Assembly (NCBI GenBank): GCA_022763115.1
Contig: JALEGJ010000110.1
Span: 1 to 46,960, forward strand
Direction of reading: 5' to 3'
From: Aquisalinus sp.
GTDB taxonomy: Bacteria; Pseudomonadota; Alphaproteobacteria; Caulobacterales; Parvularculaceae
Length of the DNA: 46,960 nt
Translations under genes and position numbers: made by a program
The notes under the pieces: model-generated
Told to the model about the DNA's origin: nothing
Databases searched by the model: none
The model's input: the letters and a program-made list of their open reading frames with translations, nothing else
In this document: positions 9,477 through 18,400 of the stretch, in pieces
How the letters are laid out: every line of letters begins with the position of its first letter
Position numbering within the stretch: position 1 is the stretch's first letter

Positions 9477-10952
9477 TCAGCTGCCAAAAACGCGCGGTGC
9501 GATCAGGTACACAGCCAGCGTAATCAGGACAATGCCAAGGGCATTCAGGCGAAAGCCGACAGCGGCCATCTTGCGAATGGGGACGTGCCCAGTCGCAAAG
9601 ACAATTGCATTGGGGCCCGTGGCAATCGGCAACATGAAGGCACAGCTCGCGGCCATGGCGGCAGGTGCAGCCAGCAGCAGCGGGTTCATCTCACCCCCCG
9701 TGGCAATGGCCCCAATGACCGGCAAAAGGGCCGAAACTGTCGCCACATTGCTGGTCAGCTCTGTCGCGAAAATCACGAAGACAACCAGGATCAGCATGAT
9801 CAGGATAAGCGGCAGTGTGGCGACACCGCCCATCTGATCGCCCAGCCAGGCCGCAAGCCCTGTGCCACTGATGGCACTTGCCAGGCTCAGGCCGCCCCCA
9901 AACAGGAGCAGCACGCCCCAGGGGATTTGCTCTGCCGTCTGCCAGTCCAGCAGGGCGCCGCGCTTTTGCTTGTCACCGGACGGCACCAGAAACATGAGGA
10001 TAGCTCCTGCGATGGCGATGACATGGTCTGTGAAGCCGGCAAAAGGCTGAACACCGAACAGCTCAAGGTTGTTCAGTGGGCGACGGAACATCCAGAAGGA
10101 GGCCACCAGCAGAAAACAGACCAGCACTCGGAACTCCGGCGTGCTCATGCGCCCGAGACCAGTCAGTCGCTCGCGTACCGTGGCAGCGCCAGCTGCGCCT
10201 GATAGGGTCTCAATTTTAAGGCCCCAGCGGGTCAACACCAGCCAGGCCGCTGGCAGCATCACTGCCACGACAGGCAGGCCGAGCATCATCCACTGGTCAA
10301 ACCCAATCGAGAGCCCAAACTGGTCCTCAAGGTAGGAGATAACGATCAGATTGGTCGGTGTGCCAACCGGCGTGCCAAGCCCGCCAATAGAAGCGCCATA
10401 GGGAATCGCCAGCAGGATGGCGAGCGTGAAAGGGGCATCCATATCGTCGCCCAATACTGACCGGGCGACAGAAAGGGCAATCGGGGCCAGCATGATCGTG
10501 GTGGCGGTGTTGGAAATCCACATCGACAGGATCGCCGAGGCCAGCATGAACCCGCCAACCAGCGCTGCCGGGTTGCTGCCTGCGCGCGCCACGATGTTCA
10601 GGGCAATGCGCGTATGCAGGTTCCAGCGTTCCACAGATTTGGCGATGATGAACCCGCCCATCAGCAGGATCACCACGCGGTTGGCGTAGCCGACTGCTGC
10701 TTCGCTGATCGGCATGACATTGGTGGCTGGCAGGATCACAAGCGGCAATAGCGCCGTGACCGGGATGGGGATGGCTTCGCTCACCCACCACACAGCCATC
10801 AGGATTGTCAGGCAGGCGACGATCCAGCCTTCCTGCGAGAGGCCATCCGGTGCGCCAAGGGCATACATGCCAAGCGCCAGTATTGGTCCCAGAAAGAGGC
10901 CAATACGCTGCGTTTTCTCCTGCGCTGTCATCTCCGGCTGGTCGCTGCTCAT
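9477..10952 (-). CDS. DASS (SLC13) family sodium/dicarboxylate symporter
   Basis: An inner-membrane transporter of 491 residues that probably imports C4-dicarboxylates or related anions with sodium. Both signature SNT-type motifs are present: WISNTATTIM in the first repeat and ELTSNVATVS in the second. These form the sodium and carboxylate sites in the VcINDY fold. The segment SEAIPIPVTALLPL near the N-terminus is also typical. It begins with a soluble stretch (MSSDQPEMTAQEKTQR). A GAGAG ribosome site precedes the ATG. It is monocistronic as far as I can see, and divergent from rph. Exact substrate (succinate, malate, citrate or sulfate) cannot be told from the sequence. Confidence 0.9.
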   Translation of the reverse strand: MSSDQPEMTAQEKTQRIGLFLGPILALGMYALGAPDGLSQEGWIVACLTILMAVWWVSEAIPIPVTALLPLVILPATNVMPISEAAVGYANRVVILLMGGFIIAKSVERWNLHTRIALNIVARAGSNPAALVGGFMLASAILSMWISNTATTIMLAPIALSVARSVLGDDMDAPFTLAILLAIPYGASIGGLGTPVGTPTNLIVISYLEDQFGLSIGFDQWMMLGLPVVAVMLPAAWLVLTRWGLKIETLSGAAGAATVRERLTGLGRMSTPEFRVLVCFLLVASFWMFRRPLNNLELFGVQPFAGFTDHVIAIAGAILMFLVPSGDKQKRGALLDWQTAEQIPWGVLLLFGGGLSLASAISGTGLAAWLGDQMGGVATLPLILIMLILVVFVIFATELTSNVATVSALLPVIGAIATGGEMNPLLLAAPAAMAASCAFMLPIATGPNAIVFATGHVPIRKMAAVGFRLNALGIVLITLAVYLIAPRVFGS

Positions 10953-11122
10953 CCCGCTCTCTTCTTGCTTGACGCCTTTCTTAGCATGTTTGGCCGCTGT
11001 GAGAACGCGTCCTGTCAGACCGCATTCTCGTAAGCTTTGTTTATGCCGGGCTCGACAAGTATCAGGCAGGCGTCTAGGGAGGGGCGATTATCCATATCCC
11101 CTCATTGAAAAGGAATTCTCTC

Positions 11123-11833
11123 ATGCGACCATCCGGCCGGGCTTTTAATGAAATGCGGTCCGTCACTCTGGAACCCGGCTATGCGAAACATGCCGAGGGC
11201 TCCTGTCTGGTGAAATTTGGTGACACCCATGTGTTGTGCACGGCCAGCTGGGATGAGACCATTCCGCCATGGTTGCGGGGCGAGGGGCGTGGCTGGGTCA
11301 CAGCCGAATACGGCATGTTGCCCCGGTCGACGCACTCGCGCATGAGGCGCGAGGCGAAATCCATCAGCCAGTCAGGGCGCACCCAGGAAATTCAGCGGCT
11401 GATCGGTCGCTCCTTGCGGGCTGTGGTTGACCTCAAGAAACTTGGCGAGCGCCAGATCATGCTGGATTGCGATGTGATCCAGGCCGACGGTGGCACGCGC
11501 ACGGCCTCCATTACTGGCGCGTATGTCGCCCTGAAACAGTGTCTCAACTGGGGCGTCGAGCAAGGCATTATCAAGGAGCTGCCGCTGACGGACAGTGTGG
11601 CCGCGATTTCCTGCGGTCTGGTCAGCGGGGCACCGGTCTGTGATCTTGATTACGCAGAGGATTCCACGGCTCAGGCAGATGCAAACTTTGTGCTGACCGG
11701 TTCCGGCGGCATTGTCGAGATACAAGGTACAGCTGAAGGCGATCCGTTTACGGAAGAGCAGTTCATGGCATTGCTGACATTGGCCAAGAACGCTTGCACA
11801 GACCTGAAAGAATTGCAGGCGAGCGCCCTGTAA
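11123..11833 (+). CDS. rph: Ribonuclease PH
   Basis: RNase PH is a phosphate-dependent 3'-to-5' exoribonuclease that trims tRNA 3' ends. The family opening MRPSGR starts at 11123. [19 protein letters not shown] (about 56-74) and [20 protein letters not shown] hold the phosphate-binding and active-site residues. A longer frame opens at a TTG at 11105. I chose the ATG at 11123 because AAAGGA lies 10 bases upstream and the protein then has the usual 237 residues. In many alphaproteobacteria rph is adjacent to hrcA; here about 4.8 kb of other genes separate them. The acyltransferase follows after 50 bases and may be co-transcribed. Confidence 0.94.
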   Translation: MRPSGRAFNEMRSVTLEPGYAKHAEGSCLVKFGDTHVLCTASWDETIPPWLRGEGRGWVTAEYGMLPRSTHSRMRREAKSISQSGRTQEIQRLIGRSLRAVVDLKKLGERQIMLDCDVIQADGGTRTASITGAYVALKQCLNWGVEQGIIKELPLTDSVAAISCGLVSGAPVCDLDYAEDSTAQADANFVLTGSGGIVEIQGTAEGDPFTEEQFMALLTLAKNACTDLKELQASAL

Positions 11834-11883
11834 GGTGCGCTACCGGCGCTGGCGTTACGGGTAAAACGGTTCTAAGTACAGGT

Positions 11884-12801
11884 ATGACCGAGACAGAACA
11901 GTTGAGCAAGGCAGAGATCCGGCGCCGCGCCCGGGTTGTTGCCCATGCCAAAAAATACAACCACATTGTCGACCAGCTGATTCTGGAACGTGCCAAGAAG
12001 CTGAGCCGTAGCCGCTGGTGGCCGATCTATCGCATCGTTCTGAACAAGCTGCTGGGTTATGATCGTGCCGTGCAGATGGTTGATGAGGCCGGGGATTATC
12101 CGGCGATAGATGCCTTTGAATATGTCAGCGAAATGCTGGACATGCGCCTTGATATCAGTGGCATGGAGCATGTGCCGGAAGAAGGTGCGTTTCTGATGGC
12201 ACTCAACCATCCATCAGGTATTGCGGATGGTGTCGCCATTTACGACGTGCTCAAACAGAAACGCCCGGACATGACGTTTTTTGCCAATGAAGATGCCGTG
12301 CGCCTGAACCAGCATCTGAAAGACATGATTATCGCCGTGCCCTGGCGGCAGACTGACAAATCCCGCGCCAAGTCGCGTGAGACACTGGTCAATACCGCGC
12401 GCGCCTTCAAGGCTGGCATGGCGGTGGTATTGTTCCCCTCCGGACGGATTGCCTTCATGGATGAAAACAAGGTGCTGACCGAGCAGCCCTGGATGAACTC
12501 CGTGGCGCAGCTACCGAAAAAGTATGAATGCCCGATCCTGCCGGCGCATATGGTCAGCCGGAATTCGTGGCTCTACTACTGGTTCTGGAATGTGAATGAG
12601 GAATTGCGCGACATGACGCTGTTCCATGAGCTTCTGAACAAGAAGGGCCGGACGTTTAAGATCACGATTGGCCCGCCAATCCAGCCGGATGATCTGCCTG
12701 AAGATAATGATGTGGCAGCCGCCGCCTTGCGGGAATACATCTCCAAAGGCTTGCCCGCGGGCAAGAGCTGGTCAGAATATAAGGACTATCGACCCGACTA
12801 A
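11884..12801 (+). CDS. PlsC-like glycerol-3-phosphate/lysophospholipid acyltransferase
   Basis: A 305-residue membrane-associated acyltransferase of the PlsC superfamily, probably acting in phospholipid or lipid A-related acylation. The catalytic motif is NHPSGIADG (108-116). It has five residues between His and Asp instead of the classical four, a variant I know from related alphaproteobacterial proteins. The second block VVLFPSGRIAF corresponds to the glycerol-phosphate-binding motif (FPEGxR). The start is the ATG at 11884; the frame is open further upstream into rph but that part has no similarity. The gene ends 16 bases from a convergent GIN-domain gene. The exact acyl acceptor is unknown. 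Confidence 0.82.
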   Translation: MTETEQLSKAEIRRRARVVAHAKKYNHIVDQLILERAKKLSRSRWWPIYRIVLNKLLGYDRAVQMVDEAGDYPAIDAFEYVSEMLDMRLDISGMEHVPEEGAFLMALNHPSGIADGVAIYDVLKQKRPDMTFFANEDAVRLNQHLKDMIIAVPWRQTDKSRAKSRETLVNTARAFKAGMAVVLFPSGRIAFMDENKVLTEQPWMNSVAQLPKKYECPILPAHMVSRNSWLYYWFWNVNEELRDMTLFHELLNKKGRTFKITIGPPIQPDDLPEDNDVAAAALREYISKGLPAGKSWSEYKDYRPD

Positions 12802-12817
12802 CTTCGGGTCATTAGTT

Positions 12818-13405
12818 TCAGCGCGGGCGAACCTGTCCGCGCCCTGTAATATCCTGTTGAACGCGCGGCGATCCGCCATAGGTAATCGTGCCATTGCCCA
12901 GCACATTGGCGCGTAGCGTTGTCGTCGCCGTGATATTGATGTTGCCGCCGCCACGCACCGTGGCTGAAACATCTGCGGCGTCCACTTCAGAGGCATTGAC
13001 TGTGCCGCCTGCCGTGACAGCAGCGGTCAGGCTTGTCTGGGCCGGGAAGCCTGCGGCCACATTGATGACGCCGCCATTCTCAATACGCAAATTGGGCGTG
13101 GACGGAACGCGAACCTCGATTACCCGGCGCGCATTGCTGCGGCAGGGACGCTTGCACTCAATCAGAAGATCGCCATCATCCGTATGCATAGCAACAAGGT
13201 CGCCGCCCTGAACAACCGTGGCAGACCAGGCAGTTGACGGGCGGATCGACACTTCACCGCCGCCCCGCAGGACGAGCGTTGAAAAGGGAGAGAGTTGAAC
13301 CGGCGCTCCCTGGCGGAAAGGTAAAACATCCTTGGCGACGACGGCGGTCATTGACATCATCAGGAGCAGGGCAACAAGCCCGCCTGCGATCCGTGCAAAT
13401 ACCAT
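12818..13405 (-). CDS. Secreted GIN-domain (DUF2807) protein, copy 1
   Basis: A 195-residue exported protein. A signal peptide (hydrophobic 8-23, likely cleavage after VVA) is followed by a predicted beta-helix of the GIN/DUF2807 type. Repeating short strands are marked by GGG (RGGGEVSI, RGGGNINI). A conserved IECKRPCRSN gives two cysteines four residues apart that could form a disulfide. GGGAGGGAGAG-type purines before the ATG form a strong ribosome site. It lies 23 bases after its paralog 13429-14025 and is surely in the same operon. The role of GIN-domain proteins is not settled; envelope or adhesion-related roles are guesses. Confidence 0.82.
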   Translation of the reverse strand: MVFARIAGGLVALLLMMSMTAVVAKDVLPFRQGAPVQLSPFSTLVLRGGGEVSIRPSTAWSATVVQGGDLVAMHTDDGDLLIECKRPCRSNARRVIEVRVPSTPNLRIENGGVINVAAGFPAQTSLTAAVTAGGTVNASEVDAADVSATVRGGGNINITATTTLRANVLGNGTITYGGSPRVQQDITGRGQVRPR

Positions 13406-13428
13406 CTCTCCCTCCCTGACTTTTTTCT

Positions 13429-14025
13429 TTAACGGGGACTAATCGAGCCGCCGCCAATGGTGCTGCGACTGATATCAGTCGGGTTGCCTTCATAAACGAT
13501 GCTGCCACCACCAACGATGGCCGCGCTCAAATTGCCCGATACATTCACCTGAAGAGAGCCGCCACCGGTCACGGCAGCATTGACGTCCCCGGCTTCAAGG
13601 TTGAAGGCGCGCAGGCTGCCCCCACCTACAACGGCTGCATTCAGTTCCGGGACGCTGTCGAAGCCATCAGCAAACAAAATGGAGCCGCCGCCTGCGACAG
13701 CCACATTGGTCATGGCACCATCCGTCGGAGCCGTAACTTCAATCTCGCGGTTGATATTGCCGCGACAAGGCCGGGCGCACTCAATCTGCAGGGCCTCGCC
13801 TTCGAGAAAGAGCACGACTTTCTCGCCGCCTTCGACAACCGTCACAGAATATGTATTACCCGGTGACACGGTAACACTGCCGCCGCCTTTAACGGCAATG
13901 CCCGTCAGTGTGGGCAGCGACAGGGCAGTGCCTTCGGTGCAATCCAGTCGGTCCTTGGCAGTGGCGGCCGGCGCCAGCATCAGGACCATCAAAGCTGCCA
14001 GTGCAGCAGAAAAACGCATCAACAT
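13429..14025 (-). CDS. Secreted GIN-domain (DUF2807) protein, copy 2
   Basis: A 198-residue exported paralog of the downstream gene. It has a signal peptide with likely cleavage after ATA, the same mature start (KD), and the same cysteine block (IECARPCRGN). It shows a clearer run of beta-helix repeats: VAGGGSILF, VVGGGSLRAF, VTGGGSLQV, IVGGGSIVY and IGGGSISP. The spacing is about 19-20 residues, as expected for one helix turn. GAGGGG lies 8 bases before the ATG. The ABC ATPase gene upstream ends 95 bases away and could be in the same transcript. The tandem arrangement shows local duplication with divergence. Confidence 0.82.
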   Translation of the reverse strand: MLMRFSAALAALMVLMLAPAATAKDRLDCTEGTALSLPTLTGIAVKGGGSVTVSPGNTYSVTVVEGGEKVVLFLEGEALQIECARPCRGNINREIEVTAPTDGAMTNVAVAGGGSILFADGFDSVPELNAAVVGGGSLRAFNLEAGDVNAAVTGGGSLQVNVSGNLSAAIVGGGSIVYEGNPTDISRSTIGGGSISPR

Positions 14026-14120
14026 GGTTGTCTTCCCCTCTTGGGTTCAAGGTTGCCCAACACCGCCAAAGTCATGGAAACAGGAATTAACCATCTTGTC
14101 AAAGGACGGATTGGACAGGT

Positions 14121-15149
14121 TCAGCCTGTTACCTGGGGCTTATCACTGCCATATGTCAGCTCCATGAAGACATCCTCCAGATCAGCTTCGACCGTTGAGA
14201 GGTCCTTGACGCTGATACCCGCGTCATTGATTCCGTTCAGGATATCTGACACCGCCACGCGGCTGGGCTTGTAAGACACATAGAGATTGCCATCCTCGCG
14301 CAGTTCAGCCGCGCAGGCGCTGCCCAAATCGGGCGCCGCAGTAATATCATTCTGAGGTGTAATCATCAGCATCTTGCTGTCGAGGGAGGCAATCAACTCT
14401 GTCTTGGGTTGGCAGGTGACCACATTGCCATGATGAATGATCGCTATCGTGTCGCACAATTCCTGCGCTTCTTCGAGGTAATGGGTGGTCAGGATAACCG
14501 TCACGCCCTGGGCGTGCAGTTCCATTACCTGTTCCCACATCTGCTTGCGCAACTCGATATCAACTCCGGCTGTTGGCTCATCGAGGATCAGCACCGGCGG
14601 GGAGTGGACCATCGCCTTGGCAACCAGCAAGCGCCGCTTCATGCCACCGGAGAGTTGGCGCACATACGCATCGGCCTTGTCCTCCAGCCCCAGTTTGCGG
14701 AGAATTTCCATCGTGCGGCGCTGGGCCTTGGGCACCCCGTAAAGACCAGCCTGAATTTCCAGGCCTTCCTTGGGGGTGAAGAACACATCTGACGATATTT
14801 CCTGCGGTACGACGCCGATGGAGGCCCGGGCCTGGCGCGGGTTTTTGTCAATATCGAAACCCCAGATCGAAACATCGCCGGCGGTTTTGTTGACCAGCCC
14901 GGCGAGGATATTGATGAAAGTGGACTTGCCAGCGCCATTAGGGCCGAGCAGGCCGAAAATCGAGCCTTGCGGGATATTGAGATCAATTCCTTTCAGGGCT
15001 TCCTTGGGCGGAGATTTTTTGGTGCCTGCATAGGTTTTACGCACCCCGCGCGCCGCAATCGCCCAATTCCGATTACCTGCTGTCGATGTGTCCTGGTTCA
15101 GTGATTGTCCGTCCGGCATGAGCGCTCTCTTTCCTGCCTCACATATCAT
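14121..15149 (-). CDS. ABC-2-type transporter ATP-binding protein without adjacent permease
   Basis: A cytoplasmic ATPase subunit (342 residues) of an exporter of the ABC-2/drug-resistance subfamily. Walker A is GPNGAGKS (69-76), the Q-loop is VPQE (Gln116), the signature is LSGGM (166-170) and Walker B is LILDEP (187-192). The H-loop lies in ILTTHYLEEAQELCDT. A C-terminal regulatory domain of about 100 residues ends with VEADLEDVFMELT. Two starts are plausible: 15149 (after GGGAGACA) and 15119 (after AGGAAAGAGAG). No membrane permease gene adjoins it on either side, which is unusual because these subunits are normally next to their partner. The substrate is unknown. Confidence 0.88.
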   Translation of the reverse strand: MICEAGKRALMPDGQSLNQDTSTAGNRNWAIAARGVRKTYAGTKKSPPKEALKGIDLNIPQGSIFGLLGPNGAGKSTFINILAGLVNKTAGDVSIWGFDIDKNPRQARASIGVVPQEISSDVFFTPKEGLEIQAGLYGVPKAQRRTMEILRKLGLEDKADAYVRQLSGGMKRRLLVAKAMVHSPPVLILDEPTAGVDIELRKQMWEQVMELHAQGVTVILTTHYLEEAQELCDTIAIIHHGNVVTCQPKTELIASLDSKMLMITPQNDITAAPDLGSACAAELREDGNLYVSYKPSRVAVSDILNGINDAGISVKDLSTVEADLEDVFMELTYGSDKPQVTG

Positions 15150-15257
15150 TGTCTCCCGACATCAGGTCAAGTTGCCGTGCCAGCGCGCCTTTGGCTTGAT
15201 TTGTCAGGCGGTCTGGCGGAAAAGATCGACTTTGAGGATTTGGAGTGAGAGTGCAGC

Positions 15258-15473
15258 ATGGCCGACCTGACCGTGGATGTTGATGAAATAATTGCCCGGC
15301 TCGGTGACGTGCCGGAAGTGACATTTGTTGCTGAAACCCGTGTATCCTGTTCCGGCAGTGGCGGGGCACTTGGTCACCCCAGAGTCTATTATACGATCAA
15401 TGATGAGGGGTACGCTGAGTGTGGTTACTGCGACCGCGTTTTCATTTACGCGCCGGACCGGGTTAACGGCTGA
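15258..15473 (+). CDS. CHCC-type zinc-finger protein, NDUFS6-like
   Basis: A small 71-residue protein with the zf-CHCC pattern: Cys in SCSGSGGALGHPRVYY, His in GHPRV, then CGYCDRVF. These Cys and His residues would bind one zinc ion. The family is the bacterial counterpart of the complex I accessory subunit NDUFS6, and is common in alphaproteobacteria. A role in complex I assembly or stability is therefore the best inference. The ATG at 15258 follows a purine-rich GGAGTGAGAG. It stands alone between the divergent ABC gene and the SMP-30-like gene, 40 bases upstream of the latter. Confidence 0.86.
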   Translation: MADLTVDVDEIIARLGDVPEVTFVAETRVSCSGSGGALGHPRVYYTINDEGYAECGYCDRVFIYAPDRVNG

Positions 15474-15513
15474 GCGCGCATAACTACGCGCATATTAAAA
15501 GAGTAGGGACGGC

Positions 15514-16605
15514 ATGGGTAAGGTCATTGGTTTTCTTTTTGTGGTAACGCTTGTTCTCGCCGGCGCATATTTTCTGCTCTGGCCAACCGGTCTTTCGCCA
15601 AAGGCCTGGGTCGCACCGCAGGATAAGGGGCTGACAGGAGATTTTGTCCCAAATGACCTGATCGCCCGCGCGGAGCAGATTGATCTGTCAGGGCGTTTCG
15701 GCCCGGAAGATATTGATATTGGTGCAGATGGCCTTCTTTATACCGGCGTTAGTGATGGCAGCATTATCAAGATCGATCCGCGTACGGGGGAGTTTGATAT
15801 TGTGGCGATCACCGGCGGCCGCCCTCTGGGGGTCGAGTTCGATGACGCGGGCAATCTGCTGGTCGCTGATGCCTATAAGGGGCTCATCAGCGTATCTTCG
15901 GATGGCACGGTGACGGTGCTGGCAGACACGGCAGATGACGGCTTGGTGATCGGCTATGCGGATGATGTGGATATCGCGCCGGACGGGAGAATTTGGTTCT
16001 CCGACGCGAGCACGAAGTTTTTCCCTGGTCAGTGGGGTGGCACACTGGAAGCTTCCATCGCCGAGATATGGGAACATGCGGGCACGGGCCGTGTCCTGTC
16101 TTATGACCCTGCCAGCAACAGTGTCACAACACATATGACAGGTCTTGTCTTTGCCAATGGTATAGCTGTTGACCCGGCAGGGCAGTTCGTTCTGGTCAAT
16201 GAGACCGGGAAATACCGTGTGCTGAAATACTGGCTGGCAGGTCCAAAGGCAGGCCAGACGGATGTGTTGATTGATAATCTGCCGGGCTTTCCGGATAACA
16301 TCAATCCTGACCCCGCCGGTGGCTATTTTATCGGACTGGTGAATCCGCGCAGCGCAGAAGTTGATTCCTATGCGGAAAAGCCTTTCATGCGTAATGTTTT
16401 GTGGCGCATTCCCGGCTTCAGTGATGCCGCTGCGCCCCCCCCTTACAGCCACCTCATTCGCATAGACGGCAACGGTAATATTCTCGCAACCTGGCAGGAT
16501 CCCGAGGGATCATATACCGACGTTACAGGGGCTGTGCGGGCAAGTGATGGATCAATCTATGTCTCCAGCCTGCAGGAAGACAGTATTGCCAGGCTGGCAG
16601 AGTAA
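15514..16605 (+). CDS. SMP-30/strictosidine synthase-like beta-propeller protein, membrane-anchored
   Basis: A 363-residue protein with an N-terminal hydrophobic segment (about 4-23), which acts as an uncleaved anchor or signal. A six-bladed beta-propeller of the SMP-30/gluconolactonase/strictosidine-synthase superfamily follows. Typical segments are GPEDIDIGADGLLYTG, GRPLGVEFDDAGNLLVADAYKG, and FANGIAVDPAGQFVLVNET with LPGFPDNINPD. The acidic and Asn residues in these blade loops usually bind a divalent metal. Likely activity is hydrolysis of a lactone or ester in the periplasm, but the substrate is not known. AGGGA precedes the ATG at 15514. Confidence 0.83.
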   Translation: MGKVIGFLFVVTLVLAGAYFLLWPTGLSPKAWVAPQDKGLTGDFVPNDLIARAEQIDLSGRFGPEDIDIGADGLLYTGVSDGSIIKIDPRTGEFDIVAITGGRPLGVEFDDAGNLLVADAYKGLISVSSDGTVTVLADTADDGLVIGYADDVDIAPDGRIWFSDASTKFFPGQWGGTLEASIAEIWEHAGTGRVLSYDPASNSVTTHMTGLVFANGIAVDPAGQFVLVNETGKYRVLKYWLAGPKAGQTDVLIDNLPGFPDNINPDPAGGYFIGLVNPRSAEVDSYAEKPFMRNVLWRIPGFSDAAAPPPYSHLIRIDGNGNILATWQDPEGSYTDVTGAVRASDGSIYVSSLQEDSIARLAE

Positions 16606-16661
16606 CCTTGCCACGCCCGGTCAGGGCTTGGCATTGCCTTCGGGCGCTATAAATTAGTCTT

Positions 16662-17690
16662 ATGTCATTGCTCACCACCATAGATGATCGCACGCGGGAA
16701 ATTTTTCGCCGGGTCGTGGAGGCGTATATTGAAACGGGCGAGCCTGTTGGCTCCCGCACTCTGTCTCAGGGCGGTGGTCTCAACGTATCACCGGCAACAA
16801 TCCGCAATGTTCTTTCCGACCTGACAGATATGGGCCTGCTTTATGCGCCACACGTTTCTGCCGGGCGTATGCCGACCCAGCAGGGGTTGCGGTTATTCGT
16901 GGACGGATTGCTGCAGGTTGGTGATGTCTCGGAAGTCGAGCGCAAGGCGCTGGCCGAGCAGGAAGGCTCCGGCCGGTCGGCAGACGATATTCTCAGTGGT
17001 CTTGCCGCACGCCTCTCAGGCCTCACCCAGACCGCGGGTCTTGTCATGGCCACCAAGGGTGAAGCCCCGCTCAAACATATTGAATTCGTGCAGACAAGCC
17101 CGGAAAAGGCGCTGGTCGTTCTTGTCTCCGGCAATGGTGATGTCGAAAACCGGATCATTGATCTGCCGCCGGGCCTGCCGCCTGCCGCGCTTGTTGAAGC
17201 CGGCAATTATCTCAGTGCCCGGTTGAAAGGGCGTACGCTGGCGGAAGCCAAGTCGGTCATAGAAGTGGAGATTCAGGAAAACCGGGCGGCGATCAATGAG
17301 CTGACAGCGGAACTGGTGCGCAAAGGCGTGGCGGAGCTGGCTAGCGACGGGGCCAACCTTATTGTGCGCGGGCAGGCAAACCTTCTCAATACAGATAATG
17401 AAGCCGACCTTGAGCGGGTGCGTATGCTGATCGAGGACCTTGAACAGAAGAAAGATGTGATCGAGTTGATGGAAGCTGCCCGCGAGGGGCGCGGCGTGCG
17501 TATTTTCATTGGGTCGGAGAATCGCCTTTTCTCACTATCTGGTTCATCCGTCGTGGTCTCGCCTTATCGGGACGAGGGCGACAACATCATCGGCGTTGTC
17601 GGTGTCATCGGCCCGACCCGCCTGGATTATGCGCGGATTATCCCCATGGTCGATTACACGGCAGAAATCGTCACGCGGCTGTTGAAATAA
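16662..17690 (+). CDS. hrcA: Heat-inducible transcription repressor HrcA
   Basis: HrcA represses heat-shock operons by binding the CIRCE inverted repeat, with activity tuned by GroEL. The N-terminal winged helix is evident in REIFRRVVEAYIETGEPVGS and SPATIRNVLSDLTDMGLL (about 12-65), followed by SAGRMPTQQGLR. The C-terminal ending LDYARIIPMVDYTAEIVTRLL is typical. The 342 residues are normal. grpE follows 49 bases downstream in the classic hrcA-grpE order. I saw no CIRCE element in the window, so its targets (probably groESL) lie elsewhere. No clear ribosome site precedes the ATG at 16662. Confidence 0.94.
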   Translation: MSLLTTIDDRTREIFRRVVEAYIETGEPVGSRTLSQGGGLNVSPATIRNVLSDLTDMGLLYAPHVSAGRMPTQQGLRLFVDGLLQVGDVSEVERKALAEQEGSGRSADDILSGLAARLSGLTQTAGLVMATKGEAPLKHIEFVQTSPEKALVVLVSGNGDVENRIIDLPPGLPPAALVEAGNYLSARLKGRTLAEAKSVIEVEIQENRAAINELTAELVRKGVAELASDGANLIVRGQANLLNTDNEADLERVRMLIEDLEQKKDVIELMEAAREGRGVRIFIGSENRLFSLSGSSVVVSPYRDEGDNIIGVVGVIGPTRLDYARIIPMVDYTAEIVTRLLK

Positions 17691-17739
17691 TGCAGGTAAA
17701 TGCGTAAATGCCGGTCCTTCGAATTTTCCAATAAATGAT

Positions 17740-18342
17740 GTGAGTGTGCCCAAAATGAATGACCAACCATCCAGCGAGATAGATGAAGATCTGACTGATG
17801 AAGCTGTGGCTGACGCTATTCAGGCTGCCAATGAGGGGTTCGATGAACTCGACCCGGAAGCGCGTATCACACAGCTGGAAAGCGAGCTGGAAGTTGCCAA
17901 GGACCGCATGATGCGCCTTGCCGCTGACCTTGAGAATACGCGCAAACGTGCGGCGCGTGAAAAGACAGAAGCAAGCCAGTATGCGATCAAGAATTTTGCC
18001 GGTGACCTTCTCTCCGTTGCGGATAATTTTCAGCGCGCGCTTGAAAGTGCACCGGAAGACCCGACGGCAGCCGGTCCGGACGTGCTGAAAGGTCTCATCA
18101 ACGGTATCCGCATGACGGAAAAAGAGCTGCTCACTGTGTTTGAGCGTAACGGCGTCACCCGGATTTTCCCGGCTGGTGAGCCATTTGATCCGAACCTGCA
18201 TCAGGCCATCGCAGAGGTGCCGGGCAATGGTGAGCCCAAAGGCCATGTGGTTGATGTGGCTCAGCCGGGCTTTACCATTGGCGACCGCGTCCTGCGCGCT
18301 GCGATGGTAACAGTTTCCACCGGCGCCGGGGCTGCCGGTTAG
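17740..18342 (+). CDS. grpE: GrpE nucleotide exchange factor for DnaK
   Basis: GrpE releases ADP from DnaK and thus drives the chaperone cycle; it works as a dimer in the cytoplasm. A long N-terminal helix predicted as a coiled coil runs through ITQLESELEVAKDRMMRLAADLENTRKR (in part). The C-terminal beta-wing contains PFDPNLHQAIAEVPG and GDRVLRAAMVTVS. The 200 residues are normal. The start is uncertain: GTG 17740, GTG 17746 or ATG 17755 are all in frame and none has a strong ribosome site. It follows hrcA in the same direction; dnaK and dnaJ lie about 6.7 kb downstream. Confidence 0.94.
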   Translation: MSVPKMNDQPSSEIDEDLTDEAVADAIQAANEGFDELDPEARITQLESELEVAKDRMMRLAADLENTRKRAAREKTEASQYAIKNFAGDLLSVADNFQRALESAPEDPTAAGPDVLKGLINGIRMTEKELLTVFERNGVTRIFPAGEPFDPNLHQAIAEVPGNGEPKGHVVDVAQPGFTIGDRVLRAAMVTVSTGAGAAG

Positions 18343-18400
18343 CGCAACATGATCTATTATAGTCAACTAAGAACTTAATAGTTTGCTACAAACAAAGGGT

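Noticed and set aside
15688..16452. A 254-codon minus-strand frame opposite the SMP-30-like gene
   Set aside because: It mirrors the codon bias of the real gene on the other strand and resembles no protein family.
16627..16654. Heat-shock or sigma70 promoter for hrcA (CTTG then TATAAAT)
   Set aside because: The spacer is wrong for both sigma factors.
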